64,000 nt of DNA from Mycolicibacterium sp. P9-64 (GTDB taxonomy: Bacteria > Actinomycetota > Actinomycetes > Mycobacteriales > Mycobacteriaceae), in assembly GCF_008329605.1 (NCBI RefSeq), contig NZ_NPKO01000003.1, forward strand, positions 124,001 through 188,000. Reading direction: 5' to 3'. The notes under the pieces were generated by a model. The model was given only the letters and a program-made list of their open reading frames with translations, made no database searches and was not told the DNA's origin. Position 1 is the first letter of the stretch. Every line of letters begins with the position of its first letter. This document shows positions 1 through 12,761 of this stretch, one piece after another. The position numbers were made by a program, and so were the translations under genes.

Positions 1-493
1 CGGTCATGCCCAGCGACTCGGTGCGGTCGATCATCGACACCAGAGCCGACTGCTCGAGCGCCGCGACGATGAGCAACAGCATGTCGGCGCCGTGCGCCCG
101 CGCCTCGTGAATCTGATAGGGCCCGACGATGAAGTCCTTGCGCAGCACCGGAATCGAGACGGCGGCGCGCACGGCGTCCAAGTCGTCGAGCGACCCGTTG
201 AAGCGGCGCTGCTCGGTGAGCACGCTGATCACGCGGGCCCCACCGTCCTGGTAGGCGCGGGCCAGCTTCGCCGGGTCGGAGATCGATGCGAGCGCACCGC
301 GCGACGGGCTTGCCCGCTTGACCTCTGCGATGACGCCGATGCCGGGCACCTGGAGCGCGGCCAATACGTCCAGCGGAGCCGTCGCGTTCTTGGCCTTTGC
401 CTTGACCTCGTCCAAGCTCACGGCGGCTTCGCGGACGGCTACGTCGGCGCGGACTCCCTCGATGATGGAGTCGAGCACGGTACCCGAACTCAT
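1..493 (-). CDS. trpC: Indole-3-glycerol phosphate synthase, C-terminus cut off by window edge
   Basis: This is the N-terminal 164 residues of indole-3-glycerol phosphate synthase, which closes the indole ring in tryptophan synthesis in the cytoplasm. The ATG at 493 opens [18 protein letters not shown], and the TIM-barrel signature [13 protein letters not shown] (first catalytic Lys and substrate loop) and [11 protein letters not shown] (second conserved Lys) are both visible. The frame runs open off the left edge. It lies 92 bp downstream of the trp-linked membrane protein and is probably cotranscribed with it and trpE, as in other mycobacteria. Identification is firm; only the 3' end is missing. 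Confidence 0.96.
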   Translation of the reverse strand, partial: MSSGTVLDSIIEGVRADVAVREAAVSLDEVKAKAKNATAPLDVLAALQVPGIGVIAEVKRASPSRGALASISDPAKLARAYQDGGARVISVLTEQRRFNGSLDDLDAVRAAVSIPVLRKDFIVGPYQIHEARAHGADMLLLIVAALEQSALVSMIDRTESLGMT

Positions 494-585
494 GAGCCGT
501 GGATGTCCTTCCGAGCCGTACCTGAGCATCCGGGCGATCCCGGAATGTCTGTATCGCAGGGTAGTCGCGTGCACCACACCTCTTG

Positions 586-1179
586 TCACCGACCCTCGTT
601 GTCGGTGGACGTCGGGTCACGGCCCTCGTCGAGGGCATCCCAGATCATCCGTTCGGACATTCCGTCGCCGCTTTCATCCCGTTGCGCCGCCTCACGCCTT
701 GCCGCTGGTGCGACGTACTTCCCGGCGTCCGACTTGGGTTCCGCAGCCGCCCTCAGCAGCAGCACGGCACCGGCCAGCGTCAGCGCCGCCGCGACCAGGG
801 TCAGCCCGGCACCCCAATGCTGCCGCTGCGTTCCGACCAGGGCGATGAGGGGCACCTGAGCCAGATCGGCCGCGCGCACCGCGACGTCACGGATCACCCA
901 CAGCCCGATTCCCAGGTAGCCCATCCCTGCGCTGGCAACGGCGACGAGCAGCGCCAGCAGCCGCAGCGGCCAGCCCCGCACCGCGAGCGCGGCGACGGCG
1001 GCGGCCAGCACCAGCAGCGCCAACGGCACCAGCGCCGTCGACCACGCCGCACCCGACAACGTCGCGGTCTTCGGCTGTCCCAATCCGTCGAACGACGACA
1101 CCACGACCCACGTCATCCGCGAACCGACCCACAGCGCGAGCGCGGCGAGCACCAGCAGCAGCTGAGCGATGCGTGTCAT
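586..1179 (-). CDS. Trp-region conserved membrane protein (TIGR02234/Rv1610-like)
   Basis: A 197-residue integral membrane protein of the family found between trpE and trpC in actinobacteria; its biochemical role is unknown. Four hydrophobic segments are visible: residues about 5-22, 45-65, 72-95 and 125-145, with a [19 protein letters not shown] loop after the first. The last 50 residues are charged and presumably cytoplasmic. The ATG at 1179 overlaps the trpE stop as ATGA, which implies translational coupling. Family assignment rests on position and topology; a link to tryptophan synthesis is inferred from context only. Confidence 0.85.
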   Translation of the reverse strand: MTRIAQLLLVLAALALWVGSRMTWVVVSSFDGLGQPKTATLSGAAWSTALVPLALLVLAAAVAALAVRGWPLRLLALLVAVASAGMGYLGIGLWVIRDVAVRAADLAQVPLIALVGTQRQHWGAGLTLVAAALTLAGAVLLLRAAAEPKSDAGKYVAPAARREAAQRDESGDGMSERMIWDALDEGRDPTSTDNEGR

Positions 1180-2720
1180 GGCTCCTTCAGCGTTTCTGCC
1201 GCAGCGATGGCGTTGAGCACGGCACGCGCCTTGTTGGCGGCCTCGTTGTACTCGTAGGGGCCGTTGGAGTCGGCCACCACGCCTCCGCCTGCCTGCACGT
1301 AGGCGGTGCCGTTGCGCATCAGGGCGGTGCGGATGGCGATCGCGAAGTCGGCGTTGCCCGCGAAGTCGAGGTAGCCGAGCACGCCGCCGTAGAGGCCACG
1401 CCGCGTCTTCTCGACCTCCTCGATGAGCTCCATTGCCCGCACCTTCGGCGCGCCGGACAGGGTGCCTGCCGGGAAGCACGCGGTCACCGCATCCAACGCC
1501 GTCTTGCCTTCGGCCAGCAGCCCCGTCACCGTCGAGACGAGGTGCATGACGTGGCTGTAGCGCTCGATGTGGCTGTAGTCCTCCACCTTCACCGTGCCTG
1601 GCACGCAGACCCGGCCGAGATCGTTGCGGCCGAGATCGACGAGCATCAGGTGCTCGGCGCGTTCCTTGTCGTCGGACAGCAGCTCCTTCTCGAGCAGCAC
1701 GTCCTCCTCCTCGGTCTCGCCGCGCCACCGCGTCCCCGCGATCGGGTGCGTGGTGGCCTTGCCGTCCTGCACGGTCACCAGCGCCTCCGGACTCGACCCG
1801 ACGATCGAGAAGTCAAGTTCGCCAGCGGCATTCGGCACGTTGAGCAGGTACATGTAGGGGCTGGGATTGGTCACCCGCAGCATCCGGTAGACATCGAGTG
1901 GATCAGCGCGGGTGGTGATTTCAAATCGCTGAGACGGCACCACCTGGAACGCCTCCCCCGCTTCGATGTCGCCGACGAGCTTCTCGACGATCGCGGTGTA
2001 CTCCTCGACGGTGCGCTGCTGGCGGTGCACCGGCTCGGGGCGGCCGAACGTGGCGACCGTGGAGTGCAGAGGCTCCCCCAACGCCGCAGTCATCACATCG
2101 AGGCGTCGCACGGCATCGTCATAGGCCCAGTCCACCCGCTCGTCGGTGCCGTTCCAGTTCACCGCGTTGGCGATCAGCGTGATGGTGCCCTCGTGGTGGT
2201 CGACGGCAGCGACGTCGGTGGCTAGCAGCAGCAACATGTCGGGCAGCTGAAGGTCGTCGACGGCCAACTCGGGCAGCCGCTCGAGTCGCCGCACCATGTC
2301 GTAGGCGAAGAACCCGACCAGCCCACTGGACAGCGGCGGCAGCCCGGCCACCGGCTCCGTCCTGAGCAGGTCCAGCGTGGCCCGCAGCGCCTGCAGCGGA
2401 TCACCACCGCGTGGCGCGTCCTGCGGCGTCACACCGAGCCAGACCGCCTCGCCATCGCGCACCGTCAGCGCCGAGGGCGCCCCCGCCCCGATGAACGACC
2501 ATCGCGACCACGACCGGCCGTTCTCCGCGGACTCCAGCAGAAACGTGCCCGGTCGGTTGGCGGCCAGCTTGCGGTACGCCGACAGCGGTGTCTCACTGTC
2601 GGCGAGCACCTTGCGGGTCACCGGCACCACGCGGTGTTCGGCGGCGAGCGCCCGGAAGTCCTCACGCGACGTGGTGACGGCGAGCGAGGAACCGTGGGCG
2701 TGGTGGGTGGTCGACGGCAC
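1176..2720 (-). CDS. trpE: Anthranilate synthase component I
   Basis: Anthranilate synthase large subunit, 514 residues, converting chorismate to anthranilate with ammonia from a glutamine amidotransferase partner encoded elsewhere. The N-terminal allosteric domain has the tryptophan-binding [11 protein letters not shown] motif, and the chorismate domain has [19 protein letters not shown] and [13 protein letters not shown] chose the GTG at 2720: GGGAG sits 8 nt upstream and the length matches the usual 516 residues. The longer reading to 2822 would overlap the upstream gene and adds unconserved sequence. It is first of a coupled trpE-membrane protein-trpC series. No leader peptide or attenuator is evident in the 55-bp gap before it. 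Confidence 0.97.
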   Translation of the reverse strand: MPSTTHHAHGSSLAVTTSREDFRALAAEHRVVPVTRKVLADSETPLSAYRKLAANRPGTFLLESAENGRSWSRWSFIGAGAPSALTVRDGEAVWLGVTPQDAPRGGDPLQALRATLDLLRTEPVAGLPPLSSGLVGFFAYDMVRRLERLPELAVDDLQLPDMLLLLATDVAAVDHHEGTITLIANAVNWNGTDERVDWAYDDAVRRLDVMTAALGEPLHSTVATFGRPEPVHRQQRTVEEYTAIVEKLVGDIEAGEAFQVVPSQRFEITTRADPLDVYRMLRVTNPSPYMYLLNVPNAAGELDFSIVGSSPEALVTVQDGKATTHPIAGTRWRGETEEEDVLLEKELLSDDKERAEHLMLVDLGRNDLGRVCVPGTVKVEDYSHIERYSHVMHLVSTVTGLLAEGKTALDAVTACFPAGTLSGAPKVRAMELIEEVEKTRRGLYGGVLGYLDFAGNADFAIAIRTALMRNGTAYVQAGGGVVADSNGPYEYNEAANKARAVLNAIAAAETLKEP

Positions 2721-2775
2721 GTGCCGATTCTCCCAGACCCGCCACCGCCCGATGACCGTCGGGCCGCGCCCCCGC

Positions 2776-3495
2776 TCAGCGGGCGAATACCCGTGCCAGC
2801 GATGACGCCGTCCCAGGCGCAACCGGACCGGTCAGCATTACCGGTGACTGCGCCATGAAGCGCGGCTCGCGGCCACGGTGTTCGTCGGCGGCGTGCACCG
2901 TGAACGGGTGCACGACGTACATGTCGCCTGGTTCCCCGGTTGCGTGGGTGACGAAGCGGTCGCGGCTCACCTCGTCGACGAGTCGACCCATGTCGGCGAA
3001 ATCGACCGGGTCGGCACCGAGAACACCGGCCACGTCGTGGTGCGATCCCACCCGGAGGCGAGTAGGTGCGTCGTGCACGCCCACGTCAGAAAGGAGGGTC
3101 AGCAACAGCACGGTGTGCGGTCGCCCGGTGACCGCCCACGAGCCGTCGGGCAGCGGGGTGTTCGCGTCGACGTGCCAACCGCGGTCGTCGTGGGCCGGTG
3201 ACACCGGAAACCGGACCGGAATGTTGCCAAGCGCACGGCGCGGTAGCCACCCGCCGCGGCCGCAGATCCGGTCGAGTGCGGCGCTCAGTCGGGAGCTACG
3301 GACGAGCTCGCCGAACGGACCTGCTCCGGTCATGTCGGACGCCCACACCACAGGCAACGACCAATCCTCGGGAGCGTCGCGCGAAAGGCGCATCTGCTCC
3401 CAAAGCGCGGCACGCGCCGCGTCGGCAACGCTGCGCGGCGCTGCCCGTTCCACCTTGACGTACCCGTCGGCCACGAAGGCATCGAGATCCAACAT
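2776..3495 (-). CDS. Phytanoyl-CoA dioxygenase (PhyH) family protein
   Basis: A 239-residue Fe(II)/2-oxoglutarate-dependent oxygenase of the PhyH family. The iron-binding HxD is seen as His108-Val-Asp110 (GWHVDANTP), and the distal histidine with a 2-oxoglutarate-binding arginine lies in the [17 protein letters not shown] segment near residues 196-212. The substrate cannot be told from sequence. I start at the ATG at 3495 ([12 protein letters not shown]), where family similarity begins; an in-frame start at 3576 would add 27 unlikely residues and reach the divergent bcpB promoter. It ends 55 bp before trpE and could share its transcript. Confidence 0.8.
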   Translation of the reverse strand: MLDLDAFVADGYVKVERAAPRSVADAARAALWEQMRLSRDAPEDWSLPVVWASDMTGAGPFGELVRSSRLSAALDRICGRGGWLPRRALGNIPVRFPVSPAHDDRGWHVDANTPLPDGSWAVTGRPHTVLLLTLLSDVGVHDAPTRLRVGSHHDVAGVLGADPVDFADMGRLVDEVSRDRFVTHATGEPGDMYVVHPFTVHAADEHRGREPRFMAQSPVMLTGPVAPGTASSLARVFAR

Positions 3496-3608
3496 CCGGT
3501 CGAGCGTGGCATGGGAGCCGTGGCTGGCGCCAACGCTTTTCACTTCAGCGGTCCCGGCCGAGCACACCGCACCCATGACCAGTGGCCCGCGGGCGTAGCG
3601 TGGCGAGC

Positions 3609-4073
3609 ATGAAACGTGGTGACCGGGTGAACGAGTTCGAACTGCCAGACCAGACAGGCACCGTGCGGAGCCTGACGAGCCTGCTCGCCGACGGACCCAT
3701 TGTCCTGTTCTTCTACCCGGCGGCGATGACGCCGGGTTGCACCAAGGAGGCCTGCCACTTCCGCGACCTCGCCGGCGAGTTCGCCGCCGTCGGGGCAGGC
3801 CGGGTCGGGATCAGCGCCGACGCCGTCGCCAAGCAGGCCAAGTTCGCCGACATGCAGAAGTTCGACTACCCGCTTCTGTCCGACGCCGATGGCGTCGTCG
3901 CGACGCAGTTCGGCGTCAAGCGTGGGCTGCTCGGCAAGCTGATGCCGGTCAAGCGCACCACGTTCGTCATCGACACCGACCGCACGGTGCTCGAGGTGAT
4001 CGCCAGCGAGTTCAGCATGGACACCCACGCCGACAAGGCGTTGGAGGTGCTGCGCCAACGTCAGTCGGCGTAG
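3609..4073 (+). CDS. bcpB: Peroxiredoxin BcpB
   Basis: A 154-residue thiol peroxidase of the AhpC/TSA (BCP) family that reduces hydroperoxides in the cytoplasm. The active-site segment PAAMTPGCTKEAC carries the peroxidatic Cys44 and a candidate resolving Cys49, the 5-residue spacing of atypical two-cysteine BCPs. The ATG at 3609 gives MKRGDRVNEFELPDQTGT, the expected family start; an earlier in-frame start at 3582 would reach further into the divergent promoter. It is followed 8 bp later by an ABC ATPase on the same strand, so the two are probably cotranscribed. Confidence 0.93.
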   Translation: MKRGDRVNEFELPDQTGTVRSLTSLLADGPIVLFFYPAAMTPGCTKEACHFRDLAGEFAAVGAGRVGISADAVAKQAKFADMQKFDYPLLSDADGVVATQFGVKRGLLGKLMPVKRTTFVIDTDRTVLEVIASEFSMDTHADKALEVLRQRQSA

Positions 4074-4081
4074 GGGGCTTC

Positions 4082-4876
4082 GTGACAACCGTTCTCGAAC
4101 TGGCGGACGTGACGTTCCGCCGCGACGGCAAGCAGATCATCGACGGCATCTCGCTGACCGTCAACGCAGGCGAGCACTGGGCGCTGCTCGGCCCCAACGG
4201 GGCAGGAAAGAGCACCCTGCTGGGTTTCTGTGCCGCGGTGACGTTTCCGACGTCGGGCAGTGTCAGAGTGCTCGGCGAGCAGATGGGCCGAGTCGACCTG
4301 GCGCGCCTGCGCCACTCCATCGGGCACGTGAATCCTCGCCACCGGCTTCAGTATTCGCTCTCGGTGCGCGAGGTCGTGCTGACCGGGATCACCGCGACGA
4401 TCGACCTTCCGATGCGCTGGACGCCCAGCCAGGACGAGCTGGACCGCGCCGACGCGATGATCGCGTCGGTAGGCCTGCCGCACAAGGCCGACGCCCTCTG
4501 GCCGACCCTGTCGCAGGGCGAACGCGGCCGCAGTCTCATTGCCAGAGCACTGGTCTCGGAGCCGCGGCTGCTGCTGCTCGACGAGCCGACCACGGGGCTG
4601 GACGTAGCTGCTCGCGAGCAGCTGCTGGAGACGATGGACTCGCTCGACGACACCCATCCCGACGTGGCTTCGATTCTGGTCACCCACCACCTCGAGGAAC
4701 TCCCGACCACGACGACGCACGCGCTGTTGATCGCCGAGGGCCGCACCGTCGCGTCGGGGCCTGCGCACGAGGTCGTCACGACCGACAACGTGACGAACGC
4801 GTTCGACCACCCGGTTCAGGTCGGTTACGACGAGGGCCGCTGGACGGCGCGAGCCAAGGCGACCCGCATCGTCTGA
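4082..4876 (+). CDS. ABC transporter ATP-binding protein
   Basis: A 264-residue ABC ATPase with Walker A GPNGAGKST (near residue 38), signature LSQGERGR, Walker B RLLLLDEPTTGLD and a switch histidine in LVTHHLEELP. The GTG at 4082 opens MTTVLELADVTFRRDG. No permease or binding protein is encoded beside it, so it either pairs with subunits elsewhere or acts as a soluble YlmA/ModF-like ATPase; the substrate is unknown. It follows bcpB by 8 bp and ends 3 bp before the convergent hisI stop, leaving no room for a separate terminator. Confidence 0.88.
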   Translation: MTTVLELADVTFRRDGKQIIDGISLTVNAGEHWALLGPNGAGKSTLLGFCAAVTFPTSGSVRVLGEQMGRVDLARLRHSIGHVNPRHRLQYSLSVREVVLTGITATIDLPMRWTPSQDELDRADAMIASVGLPHKADALWPTLSQGERGRSLIARALVSEPRLLLLDEPTTGLDVAAREQLLETMDSLDDTHPDVASILVTHHLEELPTTTTHALLIAEGRTVASGPAHEVVTTDNVTNAFDHPVQVGYDEGRWTARAKATRIV

Positions 4877-4879
4877 CGG

Positions 4880-5227
4880 TCAATCCTGAGCGGCGAGAAG
4901 CTCATCCGCGTCGAAGCACGTACGGTCGCCGGTGTGACATGCCGCGCCCACCTGATCCACCTCGAGAAGCACGGTGTCGCCGTCGCAGTCCAGGCGCACC
5001 GAGTGCACGTGCTGCGTGTGTCCCGACGTCTCGCCCTTGACCCAGTACTGGTTGCGGGAACGCGAGAAGTACGTGCCCTTGCGGGTTTCCAGCGTGCGGG
5101 CCAGCGCCTCGTCGTCCATCCACGCCACCATCAGCACCTGGCCGCTGGCGCGGTCCTGTGCGACCGCGACGAACAGACCGTTCGGGTCGCGCTTCAGCCG
5201 CGCCGCGATGTCCGGGTCGAGGCTCAT
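4880..5227 (-). CDS. hisI: Phosphoribosyl-AMP cyclohydrolase
   Basis: A 115-residue enzyme that hydrolyses phosphoribosyl-AMP in the third step of histidine synthesis. The zinc/magnesium site is recognisable: [16 protein letters not shown] with Asp-Cys-Asp-Asp ligands, then the two cysteines of [12 protein letters not shown], and the core KGETSGHTQ. Only the cyclohydrolase domain is present; the pyrophosphohydrolase (hisE) is separate, as normal in actinobacteria. It is the last his gene of this run and is separated from hisF by 82 bp holding a 14-bp inverted repeat, the only sizeable gap in the operon. Confidence 0.97.
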   Translation of the reverse strand: MSLDPDIAARLKRDPNGLFVAVAQDRASGQVLMVAWMDDEALARTLETRKGTYFSRSRNQYWVKGETSGHTQHVHSVRLDCDGDTVLLEVDQVGAACHTGDRTCFDADELLAAQD

Positions 5228-5244
5228 CTCCGCACCCCCCCAGA

Positions 5245-5297
5245 GCGATTTGGGCGCGTTTTCCGTCGCTCAGCGAACGTTTGCGCGCCCAAATCGC
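5245..5297. repeat. 14-bp perfect inverted repeat between hisF and hisI
   Basis: GCGATTTGGGCGCG at 5245-5258 is repeated exactly in reverse complement at 5284-5297, with a 25-nt loop. It fills most of the hisF-hisI gap. In RNA it would form a stable stem, but no U-run follows on either strand, so a simple intrinsic terminator is not supported. It could be an RNA processing or partial termination site, or a copy of a dispersed mycobacterial palindrome. No second copy was noticed in this window. Confidence 0.75.
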
Positions 5298-5309
5298 GGA
5301 AAAGTGTGG

Positions 5310-6095
5310 TCATCTCACCACGATCCCTTCTGCCGCCATCGCCGTCTTGACCTCGCCGATGGTGAGCTCGCCGAAGTGAAACACGCTGGCTGCCAGCACC
5401 GCATCGGCACCCGCCTCGACCGCAGGCGCGAAGTCGCCAACCGCACCCGCACCACCGCTGGCGATCACGGGGACGGTGACCGCCGCGCGAACCGCCCGCA
5501 GCATGTCGAGGTCGAACCCGGCCTTGGTGCCGTCGGCGTCCATCGAGTTCAACAGGATCTCGCCGACGCCCAACTCGGCTCCGCGGGCCGCCCATTCGAC
5601 CGCGTCGATGCCAGTGCCGCGACGGCCGCCGTGGGTGGTGACCTCCCAGCCCGACGGGGTTGGCGCCGAACCCTCGGGCACCGTTCTGGCGTCGACGGAC
5701 AGCACGATGCACTGCGACCCGAACTGGCGCGACAACTCGTCCAACAGTTCGGGGCGGGCGATGGCGGCGGTGTTCACCGACACCTTGTCCGCCCCGGCCC
5801 GCAGCAGGGCGTCCACGTCGGAGATCGACCGCACGCCGCCACCGACGGTGAGCGGGATGAAGACCTGCTCGGCGGTGCGACGCACCACGTCGAGCATGGT
5901 GGCCCGGCCCGACGACGATGCGGTGACGTCGAGGAACGTCAGCTCGTCGGCGCCCGCGGCGTCGTAGGCAGCAGCCAGTTCGACGGGATCGCCTGCGTCG
6001 CGCAGGTTCTCGAAGTTGACGCCCTTGACCACCCGGCCGTCGTCGACGTCGAGGCAGGGAATCACGCGGACGGCGACGCCCTCGTGGTGGTTCAT
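5310..6095 (-). CDS. hisF: Imidazole glycerol phosphate synthase cyclase subunit
   Basis: A 261-residue TIM-barrel protein that uses ammonia from HisH to make imidazole glycerol phosphate and AICAR. The phosphate-binding repeats and catalytic residues are visible: [18 protein letters not shown] (catalytic Asp), [28 protein letters not shown] (second catalytic Asp) and IASGGAGAV. The ATG at 6095 overlaps the impA stop as ATGA, with a GGAGG ribosome site inside impA. Longer in-frame readings run through impA and are rejected. It works with HisH, encoded upstream in the same operon. Confidence 0.97.
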   Translation of the reverse strand: MNHHEGVAVRVIPCLDVDDGRVVKGVNFENLRDAGDPVELAAAYDAAGADELTFLDVTASSSGRATMLDVVRRTAEQVFIPLTVGGGVRSISDVDALLRAGADKVSVNTAAIARPELLDELSRQFGSQCIVLSVDARTVPEGSAPTPSGWEVTTHGGRRGTGIDAVEWAARGAELGVGEILLNSMDADGTKAGFDLDMLRAVRAAVTVPVIASGGAGAVGDFAPAVEAGADAVLAASVFHFGELTIGEVKTAMAAEGIVVR

Positions 6096-6910
6096 CGGTA
6101 GTCCTCCGGTACTCCGACCAACGTGACGAGTTCCAGGAGCTCGGCGTGCACGCTCGGCACACCGGCGAGCGCCGAGCGCGACGACGGGCCCCATGGCTCC
6201 CCCGCGAGGTCGGTCACGATGCCGCCTGCCGCCCTGACCAGTGCGACGCCTGCGGCGTGGTCCCAGATGTGGTGACCGAAGCTGATGGCACCACCCAGTG
6301 CGCCCTCGGCGACATAGGCCATGTCGACACCGGTGGCGCCGTGCATCCTCATGCGAGAGCAGTTGCGGCTCAGCTGTTCGATGATGGAAAGCCGGTAGCG
6401 GCCAGGGAACTCACCGCGCGAATCGATGTTGAACGTGCCATGGCCCACCACGGATTCGGACAGCTTTGCGTCCTTGAGTGGAGTCTGCTCGATGCCGTTG
6501 ACGTACAGCGGCCCTCCCGCAGCGGCGGTGTAGCGCTGGTCGGTGAACGGCAGCCAGGTCAGCCCCGCCACCGGCTCGCCGTCACACAGCAGACCCAGCA
6601 GGATGGCCGAAGTCGGCAGCCCCGCGGCGTAGTTGAACGTGCCGTCGATCGGGTCGAGCACCCACACCAGGTGTGAGTCGATCGGGGCGCCGCCGAACTC
6701 CTCACCGTGCACGCCTATTCCGGTGGCCGCTTCGAGCGCTGCGACGACCTGCCGCTCGATCGCGAGGTCGACCTCGGTGGCGAAGTCGTTGCCCTTCTTG
6801 GCGACGGCCGACTCGGCGCGAAGTCCTGCGACGAATGGTTTGGAGGCTTCGTCGAGGATCACCGACGCCGCGGCGACCAGCGCGTCGAGGTCGGGATCGT
6901 CTGACGGCAC
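6092..6910 (-). CDS. impA: Inositol monophosphatase family protein ImpA
   Basis: A 272-residue Mg-dependent phosphatase of the inositol monophosphatase family. Metal-binding residues are seen in HGEEFGG (Glu-Glu), [13 protein letters not shown] (the DPxDGT motif) and [15 protein letters not shown]. Its place between hisA and hisF is conserved in mycobacteria (Rv1604). Whether it dephosphorylates inositol phosphate or helps in histidine synthesis cannot be told here; position hints at the latter, but HisN activity in mycobacteria is known from another locus. It starts with GTG at 6910, 6 bp after hisA, and overlaps hisF by 4 bp. Confidence 0.93.
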   Translation of the reverse strand: MPSDDPDLDALVAAASVILDEASKPFVAGLRAESAVAKKGNDFATEVDLAIERQVVAALEAATGIGVHGEEFGGAPIDSHLVWVLDPIDGTFNYAAGLPTSAILLGLLCDGEPVAGLTWLPFTDQRYTAAAGGPLYVNGIEQTPLKDAKLSESVVGHGTFNIDSRGEFPGRYRLSIIEQLSRNCSRMRMHGATGVDMAYVAEGALGGAISFGHHIWDHAAGVALVRAAGGIVTDLAGEPWGPSSRSALAGVPSVHAELLELVTLVGVPEDYR

Positions 6911-6916
6911 GGCGAT

Positions 6917-7660
6917 CTACCGACTGACCGCTGCGAGGGCCTCGGGCAGTGTGAACCGTCCGGCGTAGAGCGCCTTGCCCACGATCGAGCCCTCCACGCC
7001 GTGCCCGGCGAGGGTCGCGATGGCCTGAAGGTCTTCGATGCTGGACACTCCGCCGGAGGCGATGATGGGCGCTGCGGTGTGCTCGGCCACGCGGGTGAGC
7101 AGCTCCAGATTGGGCCCGTTCAGTGTGCCGTCCTTGGTGACGTCGGTGACGACGTAGCGCGAGCACCCTTCGCTGTTGAGCCGATCGAGCACGGGCCACA
7201 GGTCGCCGCCGTCGGTCTCCCAGCCGCGTCCGCGCAGACGGTGCTCACCGTCAACGATCTTCACGTCGAGGCCAACGGCGACCTTCTCGCCGTGCTCGGC
7301 GATCACGCGCCGGCACCACTCCGGGTGCTCCAGCGCGGCCGTGCCCAGGTTGACGCGAGCGCACCCGGTGGCCAGTGCGGCCGACAGGGTGTCGTCGTCA
7401 CGGATGCCTCCCGACAGTTCGACGGCAACGTCGAGCGTTCCGATGACCTCGGCAAGCAGTTCGAGGTTGGTCCCGCGGCCGAAGGCGGCGTCGAGGTCGA
7501 CGAGGTGAATCCACTCGGCACCGTCGCGCTGCCAGCCCAGCGCGGCATCCAGCGCTGAGCCGTAGTCGGTTTCGCTGCCTGCCACGCCCTGTACGAGGCG
7601 CACGGCCTTGCCCTCGACGACGTCGACGGCTGGCAGAAGTATCAGTGGAACGTTGGTCAC
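6917..7660 (-). CDS. priA: Bifunctional phosphoribosyl isomerase (HisA/PriA)
   Basis: A 247-residue half-barrel isomerase of the actinobacterial PriA type. It acts on ProFAR in histidine synthesis and on phosphoribosyl anthranilate in tryptophan synthesis, which explains the lack of trpF in these organisms. Signature segments are [43 protein letters not shown] and [12 protein letters not shown]. The GTG at 7660 is chosen because GGGAAGG lies 6 nt upstream; a TTG at 7675 is the alternative. The 37-bp gap to hisH contains one copy of the dispersed GTCGCTTCGCTC element. Confidence 0.96.
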   Translation of the reverse strand: MTNVPLILLPAVDVVEGKAVRLVQGVAGSETDYGSALDAALGWQRDGAEWIHLVDLDAAFGRGTNLELLAEVIGTLDVAVELSGGIRDDDTLSAALATGCARVNLGTAALEHPEWCRRVIAEHGEKVAVGLDVKIVDGEHRLRGRGWETDGGDLWPVLDRLNSEGCSRYVVTDVTKDGTLNGPNLELLTRVAEHTAAPIIASGGVSSIEDLQAIATLAGHGVEGSIVGKALYAGRFTLPEALAAVSR

Positions 7661-7670
7661 TACAGGCCTT

Positions 7671-7693
7671 CCCAAGTCGCTTCGCTCCTGCCC
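7671..7693. repeat. Dispersed GTCGCTYCGCTC element, copy in hisH-hisA gap
   Basis: A 23-bp stretch with core AAGTCGCTTCGCTCCTGCCC (7674-7693) between the hisH stop and the hisA start, partly supplying the hisA ribosome binding region. The same 12-bp core GTCGCTTCGCTC recurs near 29782 and 57522, and with one C-for-T change four times in dinX. This is the most divergent copy outside the core. Confidence 0.55.
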
Positions 7694-7697
7694 ACCG

Positions 7698-8314
7698 TCA
7701 GAGCCCCTCGACCCAATTGCTCAGCAGTGCCGCACCTGCGTCACCGCTCTTCTCCGGATGAAACTGTGTGGCGGACAACGCGCCGTCCTCGACGGCCGCC
7801 AGGAACGGTACGTGGTGCGTCGCCCACGTGAGCAGGGCGTCGGGGTTGCCCTCCCACTGCTGTGCTGCGTAGGAGTGCACGAAGTAGAACCGGGTATCGG
7901 CGTCCAGCCCCTTGAACAGCGCGCTGCCCGGAGCGGCGGCCACGACGTTCCAGCCCATGTGCGGAATCACCGGCGCGTCGAGACGCACGACGGAGCCGGG
8001 CCACTGCGCGCAGCCCTGCGTCTCGACGCCGAACTCGACGCCGCGGGCGAACATGATCTGCATGCCGACGCAAATGCCGAGCACGGGCCTGCCCGCCGCC
8101 ACCCGATCGGCGATGATCTTGTCGCCGCCCACGCCGCGAAGGCCCTTCATGCACGCCTCGTAGGCGCCGACGCCAGGCACCACCAGGCCGTCGGCAGCCG
8201 CCGCCGCGGCGGGATCCGAGGTCACCTCGACCGTCGCACCCACCCGCTCAAGCGCACGCTGCGCCGACCGTAGGTTGCCCGACCCGTAGTCGAGGACCAC
8301 CACGGACTTCACTG

Positions 8315-8318
<4 letters not shown>
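7698..8318 (-). CDS. hisH: Imidazole glycerol phosphate synthase glutaminase subunit
   Basis: A 206-residue class I glutamine amidotransferase that feeds ammonia to HisF. The nucleophile is the cysteine in LGICVGMQ, the oxyanion strand is [13 protein letters not shown] and the His-Glu of the triad lie in [12 protein letters not shown] near the C-terminus. The GTG at 8318 overlaps the hisB stop as GTGA. Length and sequence match the mycobacterial orthologue closely. Confidence 0.97.
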
Positions 8319-11405
<3,087 letters not shown>

Positions 11406-11447
11406 CGATTCGATTGTCCCTGATCGCGCTACCCGAACAAAAATTGA

Positions 11448-11849
11448 TTACTGAACCTCGATCGTTCGCTTGATGATCGGGCCTGCATCGCGCATCGCCG
11501 CCAGGAGCGGCTGAGCAAGCTCGTCGGGCAGCACATCACGCGACCAGACGAACCGGCAGCGGTCTTCTCCGTCCGCTATGACGTGCATGACCGCGTTGTC
11601 ATGGTCGGGCCGCACGGTGTCTCCGATCACCGAGTACACGATTCGGCGGGCCTCGTCGTCCCGGCTGACCAGCCGTTCGCGGGCGACCTGGCCATCGGCG
11701 AAGGTCACGACGCGAACGGGCCCCTCGGCTCGGGATGAGACGACGTAGCCAGGCGCCATGTCAGCGGGGCCGTTCTCCCAGTTGCCGACGGTCTTCCAGA
11801 CCCGCGCAGCGTCGGCTTCGATCACGAATTCTGTGCGTATTGATGCCAT
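11448..11849 (-). CDS. SRPBCC (START-like) family protein
   Basis: A 133-residue helix-grip fold protein of the polyketide cyclase/START-like group: MASIRTEFVIEADAARVWKTVGNW at the N-terminus, an alternating beta-strand core and a long C-terminal helix (ELAQPLLAAMRDAGPIIKR). Such proteins bind hydrophobic ligands, and the ligand is unknown. It is divergently paired with an AraC-type regulator whose start is less than 100 bp away, so the regulator may control it. It runs in the same direction as the his operon, 42 bp upstream of hisD. Confidence 0.75.
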   Translation of the reverse strand: MASIRTEFVIEADAARVWKTVGNWENGPADMAPGYVVSSRAEGPVRVVTFADGQVARERLVSRDDEARRIVYSVIGDTVRPDHDNAVMHVIADGEDRCRFVWSRDVLPDELAQPLLAAMRDAGPIIKRTIEVQ

Positions 11850-11941
11850 GACCCCAGCCTCGCTGCAGGTCGCCGGCAGGTCTTGAAGATCCTTGCGGGA
11901 CCTGGCTGGACCTGTCGGTGCCTCCGGATAACGTCCGGGGT

Positions 11942-12757
11942 GTGCTGTCCGCCGAAACCGTCGCGGCCCGCCCCGAGTTCAGCATCCGGGCATGGGCCTG
12001 CCGGCCCCACTGCGCGGGCTGGTCACCGGTCGAGCGCCCCGTCGACGCGCGGCTCGTTCTGGTGCGCGCGGGCCGATTCCGGCGGCGAGGGTCGGGCGGC
12101 ACGGTCGATCTCGACCCCACGATCGGGTATCTCGGCGAGCCTGGCGAGGAGGAGCAGTTCGCACATCCGCGCGGCGGCGACGCGTGCACGTCGGTCCAGC
12201 TGAGCCCCGCAGCGTGGCGGCGACTGGTCGGCGAGCCGGGCCGGATGCGGGTATCCACGGTCTACGTCGACGCCCGAACCGAGCTCGCCCATCGTCGGCT
12301 GTTGGCGGCTGGGCGGTCCGACGTCGACTACCGGCTGGCCGAGGAGGTGATGCGACTGCTGGCGGTCGCGCTTCGCGACGCCGCGGGACGGACGCCGATG
12401 CACGACGCCGGCGGCCCATACGACCGTCGGCTGGTGGAGCGTGCGCGGGCCGCCATCCATGACGGGGACCCGGCGGCTGGCGGCCTGTTCGGGCTTGCGG
12501 AGCTGGTCGGCGCGTCACCGTACCGATTGAGCAGGGCGTTTCCACGCGAACTCGGGGTGTCGGTGACCAAGTACCGCAACCGCGTGCGCGTCGGACGCGC
12601 GCTGGACCAGATCGGTCGTGACGAGACGAGCCTCGCCGGTGTGGCCGCGTCGCTCGGCTTCGCCGACCAGGCACACCTCACCCGCACCATGCGTGAGCAC
12701 GTCGACCAGACACCGGCGGCCTTGCGACGGGCGTTGGCGGCGCAGCAAAGCGGCTAG
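11942..12757 (+). CDS. AraC family transcriptional regulator
   Basis: A 271-residue regulator with an N-terminal cupin-like sensing domain (residues 1-150) and a C-terminal double helix-turn-helix (about 180-265): FGLAELVGASPYRLSRAF for the first helix pair, LAGVAASLGFADQAHLTRTMREHVDQTPAALRR for the second. I start at GTG 11942, 7 nt after a TAACGT -10 box (11929-11934), consistent with leaderless translation; GTG at 11918 is the alternative and adds 8 residues. It is divergent from the SRPBCC gene and its stop lies 4 bp before the next gene, probably cotranscribed. The effector is unknown. Confidence 0.85.
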   Translation: MLSAETVAARPEFSIRAWACRPHCAGWSPVERPVDARLVLVRAGRFRRRGSGGTVDLDPTIGYLGEPGEEEQFAHPRGGDACTSVQLSPAAWRRLVGEPGRMRVSTVYVDARTELAHRRLLAAGRSDVDYRLAEEVMRLLAVALRDAAGRTPMHDAGGPYDRRLVERARAAIHDGDPAAGGLFGLAELVGASPYRLSRAFPRELGVSVTKYRNRVRVGRALDQIGRDETSLAGVAASLGFADQAHLTRTMREHVDQTPAALRRALAAQQSG

Positions 12758-12761
12758 ATTC

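Noticed and set aside
1173..2225. Long plus-strand open frame opposite trpE
   Set aside because: It is the shadow of trpE, with no ribosome site or recognisable domain. The same applies to the long antisense frames over dnaE1, nadB, ilvA, ileS and the his genes.
2721..2822. Longer TrpE beginning at 2822
   Set aside because: It would overlap the dioxygenase gene by 47 bp and adds unconserved residues; GTG 2720 has a ribosome site.
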